DNA of 64,000 nucleotides from Streptacidiphilus sp041262165 (GTDB taxonomy: Bacteria > Actinomycetota > Actinomycetes > Streptomycetales > Streptomycetaceae): contig NZ_JBGCBY010000014.1 in NCBI RefSeq assembly GCF_041262165.1, positions 124,001 to 188,000 on the forward strand, written 5' to 3'. The position numbers and the translations under genes were made by a program. Below the pieces are notes generated by a model. The model saw nothing but the letters and a program-made list of their open reading frames with translations, made no database searches and was not told the DNA's origin. Below are positions 44,839-51,789 of the stretch, in pieces; the stretch's first letter is position 1, and each line of letters starts with the position of its first letter.

Positions 44839-45090
44839 GTGCCGAAGTCCCGTATCCGGAAGAAGTCGGACTACACCCCGCCCGCCACGACGACCGCGGT
44901 GAAGTTGAGTTCGGGACGTAGTTGGATCGCCCCTCTGATGCTGGCGCTGTTCCTGGTCGGCCTGGTGTGGATCGTCGTGTACTACGTGACCAGTGCGGCC
45001 TGGCCGATCCAGGCCCTCGGCAACTGGAACATCGTGATCGGCTTCGCGTTCATCGCGGGCGGGTTCGGCGTCTCCACGCAGTGGAAGTAG
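44839..45090 (+). CDS. crgA: Cell division protein CrgA
   Basis: An 83-residue septation inhibitor/FtsZ-ring partner of actinobacteria. It starts VPKSRIRKKSDYTPP, has two membrane helices (about 35-53 and 65-80) and ends with the family signature GNWNIVIGFAFIAGGFGVSTQWK. GTG at 44839 has AGGAG 8 bases upstream and gives the standard length. In Streptomyces CrgA restrains Z-ring formation in aerial hyphae. A cluster of DnaA boxes lies directly downstream. Confidence 0.95.
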   Translation: MPKSRIRKKSDYTPPATTTAVKLSSGRSWIAPLMLALFLVGLVWIVVYYVTSAAWPIQALGNWNIVIGFAFIAGGFGVSTQWK

Positions 45091-45107
45091 CGACCGCCTG
45101 TTCGTTT

Positions 45108-45282
45108 TCCACATGGTTATCCACAGTGGGGAAAACCATGACTATCTGTGGATAACTTGATTCCGCAGACGTGTCCACCACCCCGCCCCTGCTCGGCAGC
45201 ACGAACAAAGACGCAGGTGGACACGGGTAGACAGGACGACACCGAAGGGGCCCGCACAGGTGTGCGGGCCCCTTGTGGACAA
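45108..45282. other. Cluster of DnaA boxes downstream of crgA
   Basis: Three perfect boxes lie within 166 bp: TTATCCACA at 45117-45125, its reverse complement at 45147-45155, and TGTGGACAA at 45274-45282. A one-mismatch box (TTTTCCACA, from 45108) precedes them. The first two face each other across 21 bp and include a CATGGTT/AACCATG inverted repeat. The cluster is about 16 kb from oriC. Confidence 0.85.
45245..45274. terminator. Hairpin between convergent crgA and rhomboid genes
   Basis: AAGGGGCCCGCACA (45245-45258) pairs perfectly with 45261-45274. The nominal loop is two bases, so the top pairs probably open. It can serve both strands. Confidence 0.8.
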
Positions 45283-45314
45283 CCGGCCGTCGAACAGCCT
45301 GCACAGGCCGCTGC

Positions 45315-46181
45315 TCAGCCGATCCTGGCCACCCCCAGCAGCGTCGCCACCAGCACCGCGGCGAGCACCAGCAGCACCGTCCCGGACTGCACCAGCACCC
45401 GGTTCCGCGCCGGAGCGTGCGCCATGCCGAACGCCACCAGGGCGCCCGCCACCAGTCCGCCGATGTGCGCCTCCCAGCTGATGTTCGCGATCGTGAACGT
45501 CGCGACCAGGTTCACCACCACGATCGCCACGATCGGGCCGAGCGCGTAGCCGCGCTTGCGCTGGATCACCAGCAGCGCGCCCAGCAGGCCGAAGATCGCA
45601 CCCGAGGCGCCCAGCGCAGGCGTGTCCGGAGCCACGATCAGCTGCAGCGCCGAGCCGGCCAGCCCGGACACCAGGTAGAGCGCCAGGAAGCGCCACCGCC
45701 CGAGCAGCCGCTCCAGCGGCGGGCCCAGCACCCACAGCGACCACATGTTCATCGCGATGTGCAGCGGTGCCGTGTGGAAGAACACCGAGGTGATCATCCG
45801 GTACCACTGCCCGTCCGCCACCCCCGTGCCCCACATGTACAGATAGTTCAGCGCCGTCGCGCTCAGCACCGTCCGCGCCAGCGCCCACACCACCACGTTG
45901 ATCCCGATCAGGATCTTGGTGACCAGCGCGCCGTCCCGGACCAGCTGCCCGCCGAACTCGGTCCGCGCCTCGCGCACGGCGGCACCGCCGCCCCGCACGC
46001 ACTCCCGGCACTGGAACCCGACCGCCGCGTCCACCCGGCACTCCGGGCACACCGGCCGCTCGCAGCGGGTACAGCTCACCCCGGTCTCCCGTCCCGGATG
46101 CCGGTAGCAGTCCGGAAGGGTGTGCGGGTCGGACCCGCCGGGCTGCTGCGACCCGCCCGGGCCCTGCTGATCGGAGAGCAT
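45315..46181 (-). CDS. Rhomboid family intramembrane serine protease with N-terminal B-box-type zinc finger
   Basis: A 288-residue membrane protease. Residues 20-60 carry a Cys/His cluster (CYRHPGRETGVSCTRCERPVCPEC, then CREC) that should bind zinc in the cytoplasm. Six helices follow. The active serine is in LGASGAIFG and the His partner in WEAHIGGLVAG. HIAMNMWSLWVLG is the usual helix-2 motif. The ATG at 46181 was chosen as the first start before the Cys cluster. Substrates unknown. Confidence 0.92.
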   Translation of the reverse strand: MLSDQQGPGGSQQPGGSDPHTLPDCYRHPGRETGVSCTRCERPVCPECRVDAAVGFQCRECVRGGGAAVREARTEFGGQLVRDGALVTKILIGINVVVWALARTVLSATALNYLYMWGTGVADGQWYRMITSVFFHTAPLHIAMNMWSLWVLGPPLERLLGRWRFLALYLVSGLAGSALQLIVAPDTPALGASGAIFGLLGALLVIQRKRGYALGPIVAIVVVNLVATFTIANISWEAHIGGLVAGALVAFGMAHAPARNRVLVQSGTVLLVLAAVLVATLLGVARIG

Positions 46182-46293
46182 GTCTCTGCCTGCCTTCTCT
46201 GCGCCGTGGTCCTGCACACGGTCGTCCCGGACACACTCCAGGCCCGGTGCACGACAGCACAAGCCTGCCGCGCGCCGGGCCCGAGGGGTATGC

Positions 46294-46821
46294 CTAGCGG
46301 CGGGAGATCTCCACCGACTGGATCACCACGTCCTCGACCGGGCGGTCGTTGAACGGCGTCACCTTGGTGGCCACGATGTCGTCGACGACCTTCTGGCCCG
46401 CCGCGCCGGTGACCTCACCGAAGATGGTGTGCTTGCGGTTCAGCCACGCGGTGGGGGCGACCGTGATGAAGAACTGCGAACCATTGGTCCCCGGACCCGC
46501 GTTGGCCATGGCCAGCAGGTAGGGACGGTCGAAGGAGAGGTCAGGGTGGAACTCGTCACCGAACTGGTAGCCCGGGCCGCCGGTGCCTGTGCCCAACGGG
46601 TCCCCGCCCTGGATCATGAAGCCGGAGATGACCCGGTGGAAGACCGTTCCGTCATACAGGCGCGCCTGCGACTTGGCGCCCGTACGCGGATCGGTCCACT
46701 CCCGCGTGCCCTCGGCGAGCTCCACGAAGTTGGCCACCGTCTTCGGGGCGTGATTCGGGAGGAGCTTGACCTCGATGTCCCCGTGGTTGGTCTTGAGAGT
46801 GGCGAACAGTTCCTCGGCCAC
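46294..46821 (-). CDS. ppiA: Cyclophilin-type peptidyl-prolyl isomerase
   Basis: A 175-residue cytoplasmic cyclophilin that speeds proline cis-trans isomerisation. Active-site features are FHRVISGFMIQGGDPLGTGTGGPGY (catalytic Arg in FHRV), NGSQFFIT and LNRKHTIFGEV. GTG at 46821 gives the family-standard N terminus (VAEELFATLKTNHGDIEV) and has a GGAAGG site. An ATG at 46872 with a good GGGAGG site would add 17 residues and cannot be excluded. Confidence 0.93.
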   Translation of the reverse strand: MAEELFATLKTNHGDIEVKLLPNHAPKTVANFVELAEGTREWTDPRTGAKSQARLYDGTVFHRVISGFMIQGGDPLGTGTGGPGYQFGDEFHPDLSFDRPYLLAMANAGPGTNGSQFFITVAPTAWLNRKHTIFGEVTGAAGQKVVDDIVATKVTPFNDRPVEDVVIQSVEISRR

Positions 46822-47068
46822 GATGCGCCTTCCTGCAGTCCTGCGTACTTCTGCGTACAGCTCTGACGACATGAATCCTCCCATGCCCTGCACAAAGCGG
46901 CGCAAAGGAGCAGGATGCGAGGAGGACAGCAAACGGACAGGAAAGGGCGCCACGCCCGCCGCCACCCGGCGCGGTGTCTTCCCGGCGCGCCTGGGAACGA
47001 TCCAGGAGGCATGATCTTTAACTGGGTGGACAGGTGATAAATCGGACGCCATCGAGGAGGAGGTACTG

Positions 47069-47881
47069 GTGACCCGCATCGACGCAGCTCGCGAGGCTGC
47101 CGGGAAGACCCGGGAGCAGATCGCCCCCTATGCCGTGGGCGCACGGGACGCGGCAGCGCACTACACCGACGAGGCATGGCAACGACTGGCCCCGCGCATC
47201 GAGTCCGCCGTCGAACAGGCCCGGCAGGCAGCACAGATCGCCCAGAGCACCGTGGACAGCCGCGTCACCCCACGTGTCGTCCCGCTCTGGGAGCAGGCAC
47301 GGGCCAATGTGCCGCCGTCTGTCGAGGACGCGGTCGGCAAGGCCGCCGTACGCACCCGCAGCGCCGCCAAGGCCGCGAAGCAGTCCGCGCAGGCCGCGGC
47401 GGCCCAGGCCAGGGAGACGGCCGTGCCCGCCGTCAGCCACGCCCTGGACGGGGCGGTCCTGGTGACGACCCAGGCCGCGCACACCGCCCGCGACCGCGGA
47501 GCCGCCGCAGTGCCGGTCCTGCTCGGCCAGGTGACCCTGGCGGACATTGAGGCGCTCACGGCCCGGCGGGCCCGCTCCAGGCGCTCGCGCTGGACCCGTC
47601 GGGTCCTGGTGGTCGGCACCCTGGGAGTGGTGGCCGGCGGCGGTCTCGCGGCCTGGAAGTGGTGGCAGAAGCAGAGCAACCCCGACTGGCTGGTGGAGCC
47701 CCCGGCCACCGACCTGCCGCCGCGCAGCACCCCCGCGTCGGCGTCGGCCGGCGAGGCCGCGGCGAACGGCTCCAGCGCCTCAGCAGCCGCGCCCATCCCC
47801 CAGGTCGACGGCTCGCTGCCGCTCGACCCCGAGGTCGAGGCCAAGGAGGCCGAAGACAAGAAGCGCCCCAACAAGCGCTGA
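47069..47881 (+). CDS. DUF5324 family protein
   Basis: A 270-residue protein from GTG at 47069, 5 bases after GAGGAGGAGG. Residues 1-165 are Ala-rich amphipathic helices (TRIDAAREAAGKTREQIAPYA onward), reminiscent of apolipoprotein-like or membrane-surface helices. One membrane helix follows a very basic SRRSRWTRR stretch (about 180-195), then a short Pro/Ala/Glu-rich tail. The family is conserved near tRNA-Ala and gyrA in streptomycetes; function unknown. Confidence 0.82.
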   Translation: MTRIDAAREAAGKTREQIAPYAVGARDAAAHYTDEAWQRLAPRIESAVEQARQAAQIAQSTVDSRVTPRVVPLWEQARANVPPSVEDAVGKAAVRTRSAAKAAKQSAQAAAAQARETAVPAVSHALDGAVLVTTQAAHTARDRGAAAVPVLLGQVTLADIEALTARRARSRRSRWTRRVLVVGTLGVVAGGGLAAWKWWQKQSNPDWLVEPPATDLPPRSTPASASAGEAAANGSSASAAAPIPQVDGSLPLDPEVEAKEAEDKKRPNKR

Positions 47882-47890
47882 ACCCGAAAC

Positions 47891-47932
47891 ACAGCGTCGC
47901 CCCGGCTGCGGAAGCAACCGGGGCGACGCTGT
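47891..47932. terminator. Hairpin terminator between DUF5324 and tRNA-Ala
   Basis: A perfect 15-bp stem (ACAGCGTCGCCCCGG with 47918-47932) and a 12-base loop. It lies between the convergent DUF5324 gene and tRNA-Ala and can serve both. Confidence 0.85.
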
Positions 47933-47949
47933 CTGCTGTGGAACGACTG

Positions 47950-48022
47950 TGGAGCCTAGGGGAGTCGAACCCCTGACATCCGCCATGCAAAGACGGCGCT
48001 CTACCAACTGAGCTAAGGCCCC
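47950..48022 (-). tRNA. tRNA-Ala (TGC)
   Basis: A 73-nt cloverleaf. Acceptor GGGGCCT/AGGCTCC includes a G-T pair. The anticodon loop TTTGCAT gives TGC, and the T-arm is AGGGGTTCGACTCCCCT. Discriminator A at 47950. CCA is not encoded. Confidence 0.96.
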
Positions 48023-48133
48023 GAGACGGAACCGATCAGAACCGCCGCGCACCAGGGTACCGGTTCCCGGGACCAATCCTGACCTCGGTTTCGGCGGCGG
48101 CCCCGCCCTGCCCCGTCCCGACCCCCGCACGGG

Positions 48134-48162
48134 CGCAACCCCGACCGAGGGTCGGGGTTGCG
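48134..48162. terminator. Hairpin downstream of the DLW-39880 gene
   Basis: CGCAACCCCGACC (48134-48146) pairs perfectly with 48150-48162 around a 3-base loop, 25 bp past the small gene's stop. Confidence 0.82.
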
Positions 48163-48186
48163 TACGCCACAGGTGTGACGGTCGGT

Positions 48187-48318
48187 TCAGCGAGCGCCGA
48201 CCGGGACAGCGTCGGTGGCCTCGGTCCACAGATCCTGCTCGGCGCGGTCCGCCTGGACCTGGCGGTACACAAAGTACCCACCAAGAGCAGCCAGGACTAC
48301 CAGGAGAAGCTTCTTCAC
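48187..48318 (-). CDS. DLW-39880 family small protein
   Basis: A 43-residue protein from GTG at 48318 with GAGGT 6 bases upstream. It has a hydrophobic N-terminal helix (KKLLLVVLAALGGYFVYRQV) and the diagnostic tail RAEQDLWTEATDAV. It matches the tiny DLW-39880 family of actinobacteria, usually located in the gyrA/tRNA region. Probably a single-span membrane peptide; function unknown. A hairpin follows. Confidence 0.82.
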   Translation of the reverse strand: MKKLLLVVLAALGGYFVYRQVQADRAEQDLWTEATDAVPVGAR

Positions 48319-48547
48319 CGCGCGACCTCGTCCTTCTGTACCGGTACTGAGCGGCGGCAACCGGGAGGGGTCGCCGTCCTTGCGGCCGATGATACACACC
48401 CGTGCTGCGGCGCAAGCCGCGCTCTGCTGAAGGCCGTCACCCGCTCGTTGACGCCGGGTCAGCTCCCCGCCCCGCCGGCCGCACCGGCCACACCAGCCCC
48501 GCCGCCCACCGGCGTTGGCGCAGAGGATGGGCGTAGGAAACGGAGGA

Positions 48548-49081
48548 CTAGAGCTTGATCCAGTAGCGCCGTACGGTGCCGAGTCCGGTGTCCTGGACAC
48601 CTTCTAGGACGTCTTCGAGGACACCGCCATGGCGCTCGATCGTCTTCGCCGAGGCGATGCTGTCGACCTCGCAGATGATCAGCACACGTTCCAGGCCGAG
48701 CGCCCGCGCCTCATCGAGCATCCGGCCCAGCGCCCAGGCAGCCAACCCGCGCCGGCGCGAGGACGGCCGGATGCCGTAGCCGATGTGGCCAACCCGCAGC
48801 ACGAAGTCGTTGAGCTCGTGTCGCAGCGCGATCCCGCCGAGCACCCGGTCGCCCTCGACGATCCATCGGTACGTACAACGCACCCGGCCCGCCTCCAGCG
48901 GCTTCCTCGGATCTGACTCGCCGGCCAACCGCGCCACCCAGGCCGCGAACCCGGCCGGCGAGTCGACCTCGTCGGACGGCTGCAGCCCGAAGCCGTCCTC
49001 GTGGACGCCCGGGCCCCACTCGTCGCGCGCCTCAAGCCAGACGGGGTGCAGGCGGGCGGTGGGCGCGATCAGTTCGGGCAT
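48548..49081 (-). CDS. GNAT family N-acetyltransferase
   Basis: A 177-residue acetyltransferase. The acetyl-CoA site is VGHIGYGIRPSSRRRGLAAWALGRMLDEA (about 98-126), and the C-terminal half has VLIICEVDSIASAKTIERHGGVLED. The ATG at 49081 begins the family pattern MPELIAPTARLHPVWLEARDEWG; the longer frame upstream is Arg-rich and unlikely. It is divergent from the Rpf-like gene. Substrate unknown. Confidence 0.87.
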   Translation of the reverse strand: MPELIAPTARLHPVWLEARDEWGPGVHEDGFGLQPSDEVDSPAGFAAWVARLAGESDPRKPLEAGRVRCTYRWIVEGDRVLGGIALRHELNDFVLRVGHIGYGIRPSSRRRGLAAWALGRMLDEARALGLERVLIICEVDSIASAKTIERHGGVLEDVLEGVQDTGLGTVRRYWIKL

Positions 49082-49296
49082 GCGGCGATCGTATCGATCA
49101 AGGCAGTCCTGGACGGCTTGCGGGCAGCGCACTGGACCCGGGCGCTCGGTGGGGTGGCGGACCGTCCGGGTGGTGTTGCCGCGTCCGGACGGGTGACCGT
49201 GCCGCCGTGTCTTCGTCGTGCGGGCGCTGCGGCGTGCATCGCTGAGAGGGCGGCGCTTCGGCGCCCGGTCCCTGTTGTCGAAGGTCTGGAGGGCTC

Positions 49297-49968
49297 GTGC
49301 TGCCATCCCGTTCACTACCGCGCAAGGTCCTTGAACTGTTCCTGTTCACACTGTGCTCGCTGGCCATGCTCGCCGCTTTCGTACCGACGGCTCATGCCGA
49401 GTCGGTCGCGGCGGCTGCGGTCCGCGACGGTGTTCACGTCGGTGACTGGGACAAGGTGGCGCGATGTGAGAGCGGTGGCCACTGGGCGACCAACACAGGC
49501 AACGGGTACTACGGCGGTCTGCAGTTCGATCAGGCAACCTGGCGGGCCAACGGAGGTCTGGCCTACGCGCCGCGCGCCGACCTCGCCGACAAGGACCAGC
49601 AGATCGCCGTCGCCGACCACCTGGCGGGGCGCCGCGGGCTCGCACCGTGGCCCGTCTGCGGTGCCGACGCCGCTCGTCTCCCTGCACAGCTGTCGGGTGG
49701 CCGCCACCACGAGTGGCAGACACAGACGTGCCGTCCTGCCGCCCCGCTCGCCGGAAGTTCGGACAGCCCCCACGGCAGCGCAGTCGGCAGCGTCACAGCG
49801 GGTCGTGAGGGATCGTGGACGGTTCGGCCCGGCGACACCCTCAGCGGCATCGCTGCGACGAGCCACATCGTCGGCGGGTGGCCCGCCCTGTACGACCTCA
49901 ACCGGCAGGCTGTCGGCCACGACCCTGACTCGATCAAGCCAGGACAGGTCCTGCGGCTGCGTCAGTGA
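49297..49968 (+). CDS. Secreted resuscitation-promoting-factor-like lysozyme with LysM domain
   Basis: A 223-residue exported wall hydrolase from GTG at 49297. The signal peptide is LELFLFTLCSLAMLAAFVPTAHA (cleavage near 34). The transglycosylase domain is WDKVARCESGGHWATNTGNGYYGGLQF (catalytic Glu in CESGG), and a C-terminal LysM domain (WTVRPGDTLSGIAATSH to LRLRQ, about 175-223) binds peptidoglycan. In actinobacteria such Rpf proteins promote spore germination or regrowth. No c-di-AMP (ydaO) riboswitch consensus was recognised upstream, although several streptomycete rpf genes have one. Confidence 0.9.
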   Translation: MLPSRSLPRKVLELFLFTLCSLAMLAAFVPTAHAESVAAAAVRDGVHVGDWDKVARCESGGHWATNTGNGYYGGLQFDQATWRANGGLAYAPRADLADKDQQIAVADHLAGRRGLAPWPVCGADAARLPAQLSGGRHHEWQTQTCRPAAPLAGSSDSPHGSAVGSVTAGREGSWTVRPGDTLSGIAATSHIVGGWPALYDLNRQAVGHDPDSIKPGQVLRLRQ

Positions 49969-50162
49969 GACACGGCCCGGCTTCCTGTACCGGCGCCTGC
50001 GGCTCCCTACCGAACGCAAATCGATCTGCCTGGGAACAGTCACTGGTGCCTGCCCAGGGAACACCGACTCACAACCCCGGTGCACCGCTTCTACGATCAC
50101 CCCCATGATGGCGGGGGGCTGCGCCAAACCTCCGCCCCGAGGGCCGCATCAGCACGCACTCG

Positions 50163-50470
50163 CGCAAGCAACTACAGCGACAGAAGGGCACAGGGCTGGT
50201 CCTGGTGGACCTGAAGACGGAGTGGCCCATGGGAGCACGGCTGCGGCCGCCAGCGCCGGGTCAAGCGCTCCGGTCTACCGCGGCGGGTGCGGGTGCACGA
50301 CACCGGGCACACCGGCGGCAGCCTGCTCGCGTGGCTCGGGGTGCACCCGAAGGACGCCCGGAGGATCCTGCGGCGCAGTCCACACCCACGTCACGACGGA
50401 ATCCCAGCGCGCCGCCGCCGCCAGCGTCGGCGCCGAGCTCAGGACGGCGTGGAGGAGCGCTGAAGTGCGC
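50163..50470 (+). pseudogene. Tyrosine recombinase (integrase) relic beside tRNA-Ile
   Basis: Pieces of a phage-type integrase C terminus lie in three frames. Frame one: GTGLVLVDLKTEWPMG (50187-50234). Frame two: VKRSGLPRRVRVHDTGHTGGSLLAWLGVHPKDARRILRRS (50260-50379), the region of the catalytic HxxRH box; the Arg of that box is now Gly. Frame three: HTHVTTESQRAAAASVGAEL (about 50381-50440). At least two frameshifts and loss of the catalytic residue make it dead. Its 3' end points at the tRNA 3' end, 74 bp away, as expected for the remains of an element once integrated in tRNA-Ile. Confidence 0.75.
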
Positions 50471-50505
50471 ATTGGCGTAAACAATGGGCGTACAGAACGC
50501 AGAAA

Positions 50506-50533
50506 CGCCCCGGAAGGAGAACCTCCCGGGGCG
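50506..50533 (-). terminator. Hairpin terminator downstream of tRNA-Ile
   Basis: On the minus strand, CGCCCCGGGAGG pairs with CCTTCCGGGGCG (one G-T pair) around 4 bases and is followed by TTTCTGCG, a short T-run. Confidence 0.83.
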
Positions 50534-50540
50534 CCTGCGC

Positions 50541-50617
50541 TGGTGGGCCTAACAGGACTTGAACCTGTGGCCTCTTCCTTATCAGGGAAGCGCTCTAACC
50601 GTCTGAGCTATAGGCCC
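50541..50617 (-). tRNA. tRNA-Ile (GAT)
   Basis: A 74-nt cloverleaf (50544-50617): acceptor GGGCCTA/TAGGCCC, anticodon loop CTGATAA giving GAT, T-arm CAGGTTCAAGTCCTG. The 3' CCA is encoded (50541-50543), unlike in the other two tRNAs here. A relic integrase lies next to its 3' end. Confidence 0.96.
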
Positions 50618-50699
50618 GCGCTGCGTTGAAAGATTAGCGCACCGACGGCGGTCTGCCCAAATCCGTTCCGCTCCGCAGGGCGCGGAGGTGCGGAAACGG

Positions 50700-50730
50700 C
50701 CGCAGGCCCCGCCAACGGCGGGGCCTGCGG
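50700..50730. terminator. Hairpin terminator downstream of the DUF3566 gene
   Basis: A perfect 14-bp stem (50700-50713 with 50717-50730) and a 3-base loop lie 19 bp past the DUF3566 stop. It is likely the end of the gyrB-gyrA-DUF3566 transcript. Confidence 0.85.
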
Positions 50731-50748
50731 GTGCGCCTGGACGGAGTG

Positions 50749-51642
50749 CTACTCCTCCTCGGCGAGGGTCAGCTCGACGCCTCCGGTGATGCCGGCTGCG
50801 GTGTTGTAGATGAAGGAACCCAGCGTCGCCAGGGCCGTCAGCAGCACCACGTCGATCACGGCGATCAGCGCCGTGAAGGTCAGGACGTTGCCGAAGGAGA
50901 GGTACGACTGGAGGTCGAAGCCGCCCGAGGTGTCGGACCCGGTGGCCTGCTTCAGCGTGCCGCCGAGCGAGCTGAACACGCCCGCCGTGTCCAGCACCAT
51001 CCACAGCAGCGAGACGCCCACGATGGTGACCACGCCCAGCGCGATGGACAGCAGGAAGCTGACCTTCATCACCGACCAGGGGTCAGTCCGGGACACCCGC
51101 AGCCGCGCCCGACGGGTCCGCCCCGAGGGCGGAGCCGCAGGCCCGGCTGTCGGGCCGGACCGCTTCGCGGGGGCGCCGACGGCGGCGCCGGTCGCCACAG
51201 CGGCGGGGGAACCCGCGGGCAGTGGCGGCGTCGCCGTGCCGGGGGGCATCCGGGTGCCGCCGGGCGGCGTCGGCTGCCCCTTCTGGTACGTCGTCGGCGT
51301 CGAGTAGCCGGACCGCTCCGGCGGCGCCGGCGGCGCTGCTGGAGCGGGCGCGGCGACCTGGTTCGCCTGCGTCGCCTGCTTGCCCTGCGGCCCGCCCTGG
51401 CGGCGACGCGCGGCGGTGCCCCCGCCGGTGCCCCCGCCCACGGCCGGGGCCCGCGGCGGCATCCCGTCGGTGATCGGCGGCATCATCGACGTGGTGCCCG
51501 CGTCCCGCCCTGCCTGCGCATATCCCTGAGTACGGTCGGCCGGACCGCCGCCCGCCCCGCCCGGGGGCACGCTCGGCCCCGGGCCGTTACGCCCCGCGGC
51601 GGCGCTGCCGGCACCGCCTGTCGCGCCCGTGGCTCCACTCAC
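50749..51642 (-). CDS. DUF3566 domain membrane protein
   Basis: A 297-residue protein. Residues 1-180 are low-complexity Gly/Ala/Pro (SGATGATGGAGSAAA at the start). The C-terminal DUF3566 domain has two helices and the family core VSRTDPWSVMKVSFLLSIALG, with SYLSFGNVLTFTALIAVIDVVLLTALATLGSFIYN at the end. GTG at 51642 has GGAGG 7 bases upstream. The family always sits next to gyrA in actinobacteria; function unknown. Confidence 0.88.
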   Translation of the reverse strand: MSGATGATGGAGSAAAGRNGPGPSVPPGGAGGGPADRTQGYAQAGRDAGTTSMMPPITDGMPPRAPAVGGGTGGGTAARRRQGGPQGKQATQANQVAAPAPAAPPAPPERSGYSTPTTYQKGQPTPPGGTRMPPGTATPPLPAGSPAAVATGAAVGAPAKRSGPTAGPAAPPSGRTRRARLRVSRTDPWSVMKVSFLLSIALGVVTIVGVSLLWMVLDTAGVFSSLGGTLKQATGSDTSGGFDLQSYLSFGNVLTFTALIAVIDVVLLTALATLGSFIYNTAAGITGGVELTLAEEE

Positions 51643-51789
51643 CCTGGTCCTCCCGCAGTTCCCCACCAGAACCGGTCGGCCCTGGTCAGTGTCCATGTGT
51701 CAGTCGACGCGCTCTCGCTGGCCACGGCAGTCGGCCGGGCCCCGGCGACCGCCGAGACCCGGCCCTGCGCGTGCACCGGTGCCGAGGGA

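Noticed and set aside
49082..49296. A ydaO (c-di-AMP) riboswitch before the Rpf-like gene
   Set aside because: Known upstream of some streptomycete rpf genes, but its conserved elements were not recognisable here.
50205..50480. A short intact gene starting GTG at 50205
   Set aside because: The peptide shifts out of the integrase frame after about ten residues and is better explained as part of the relic.
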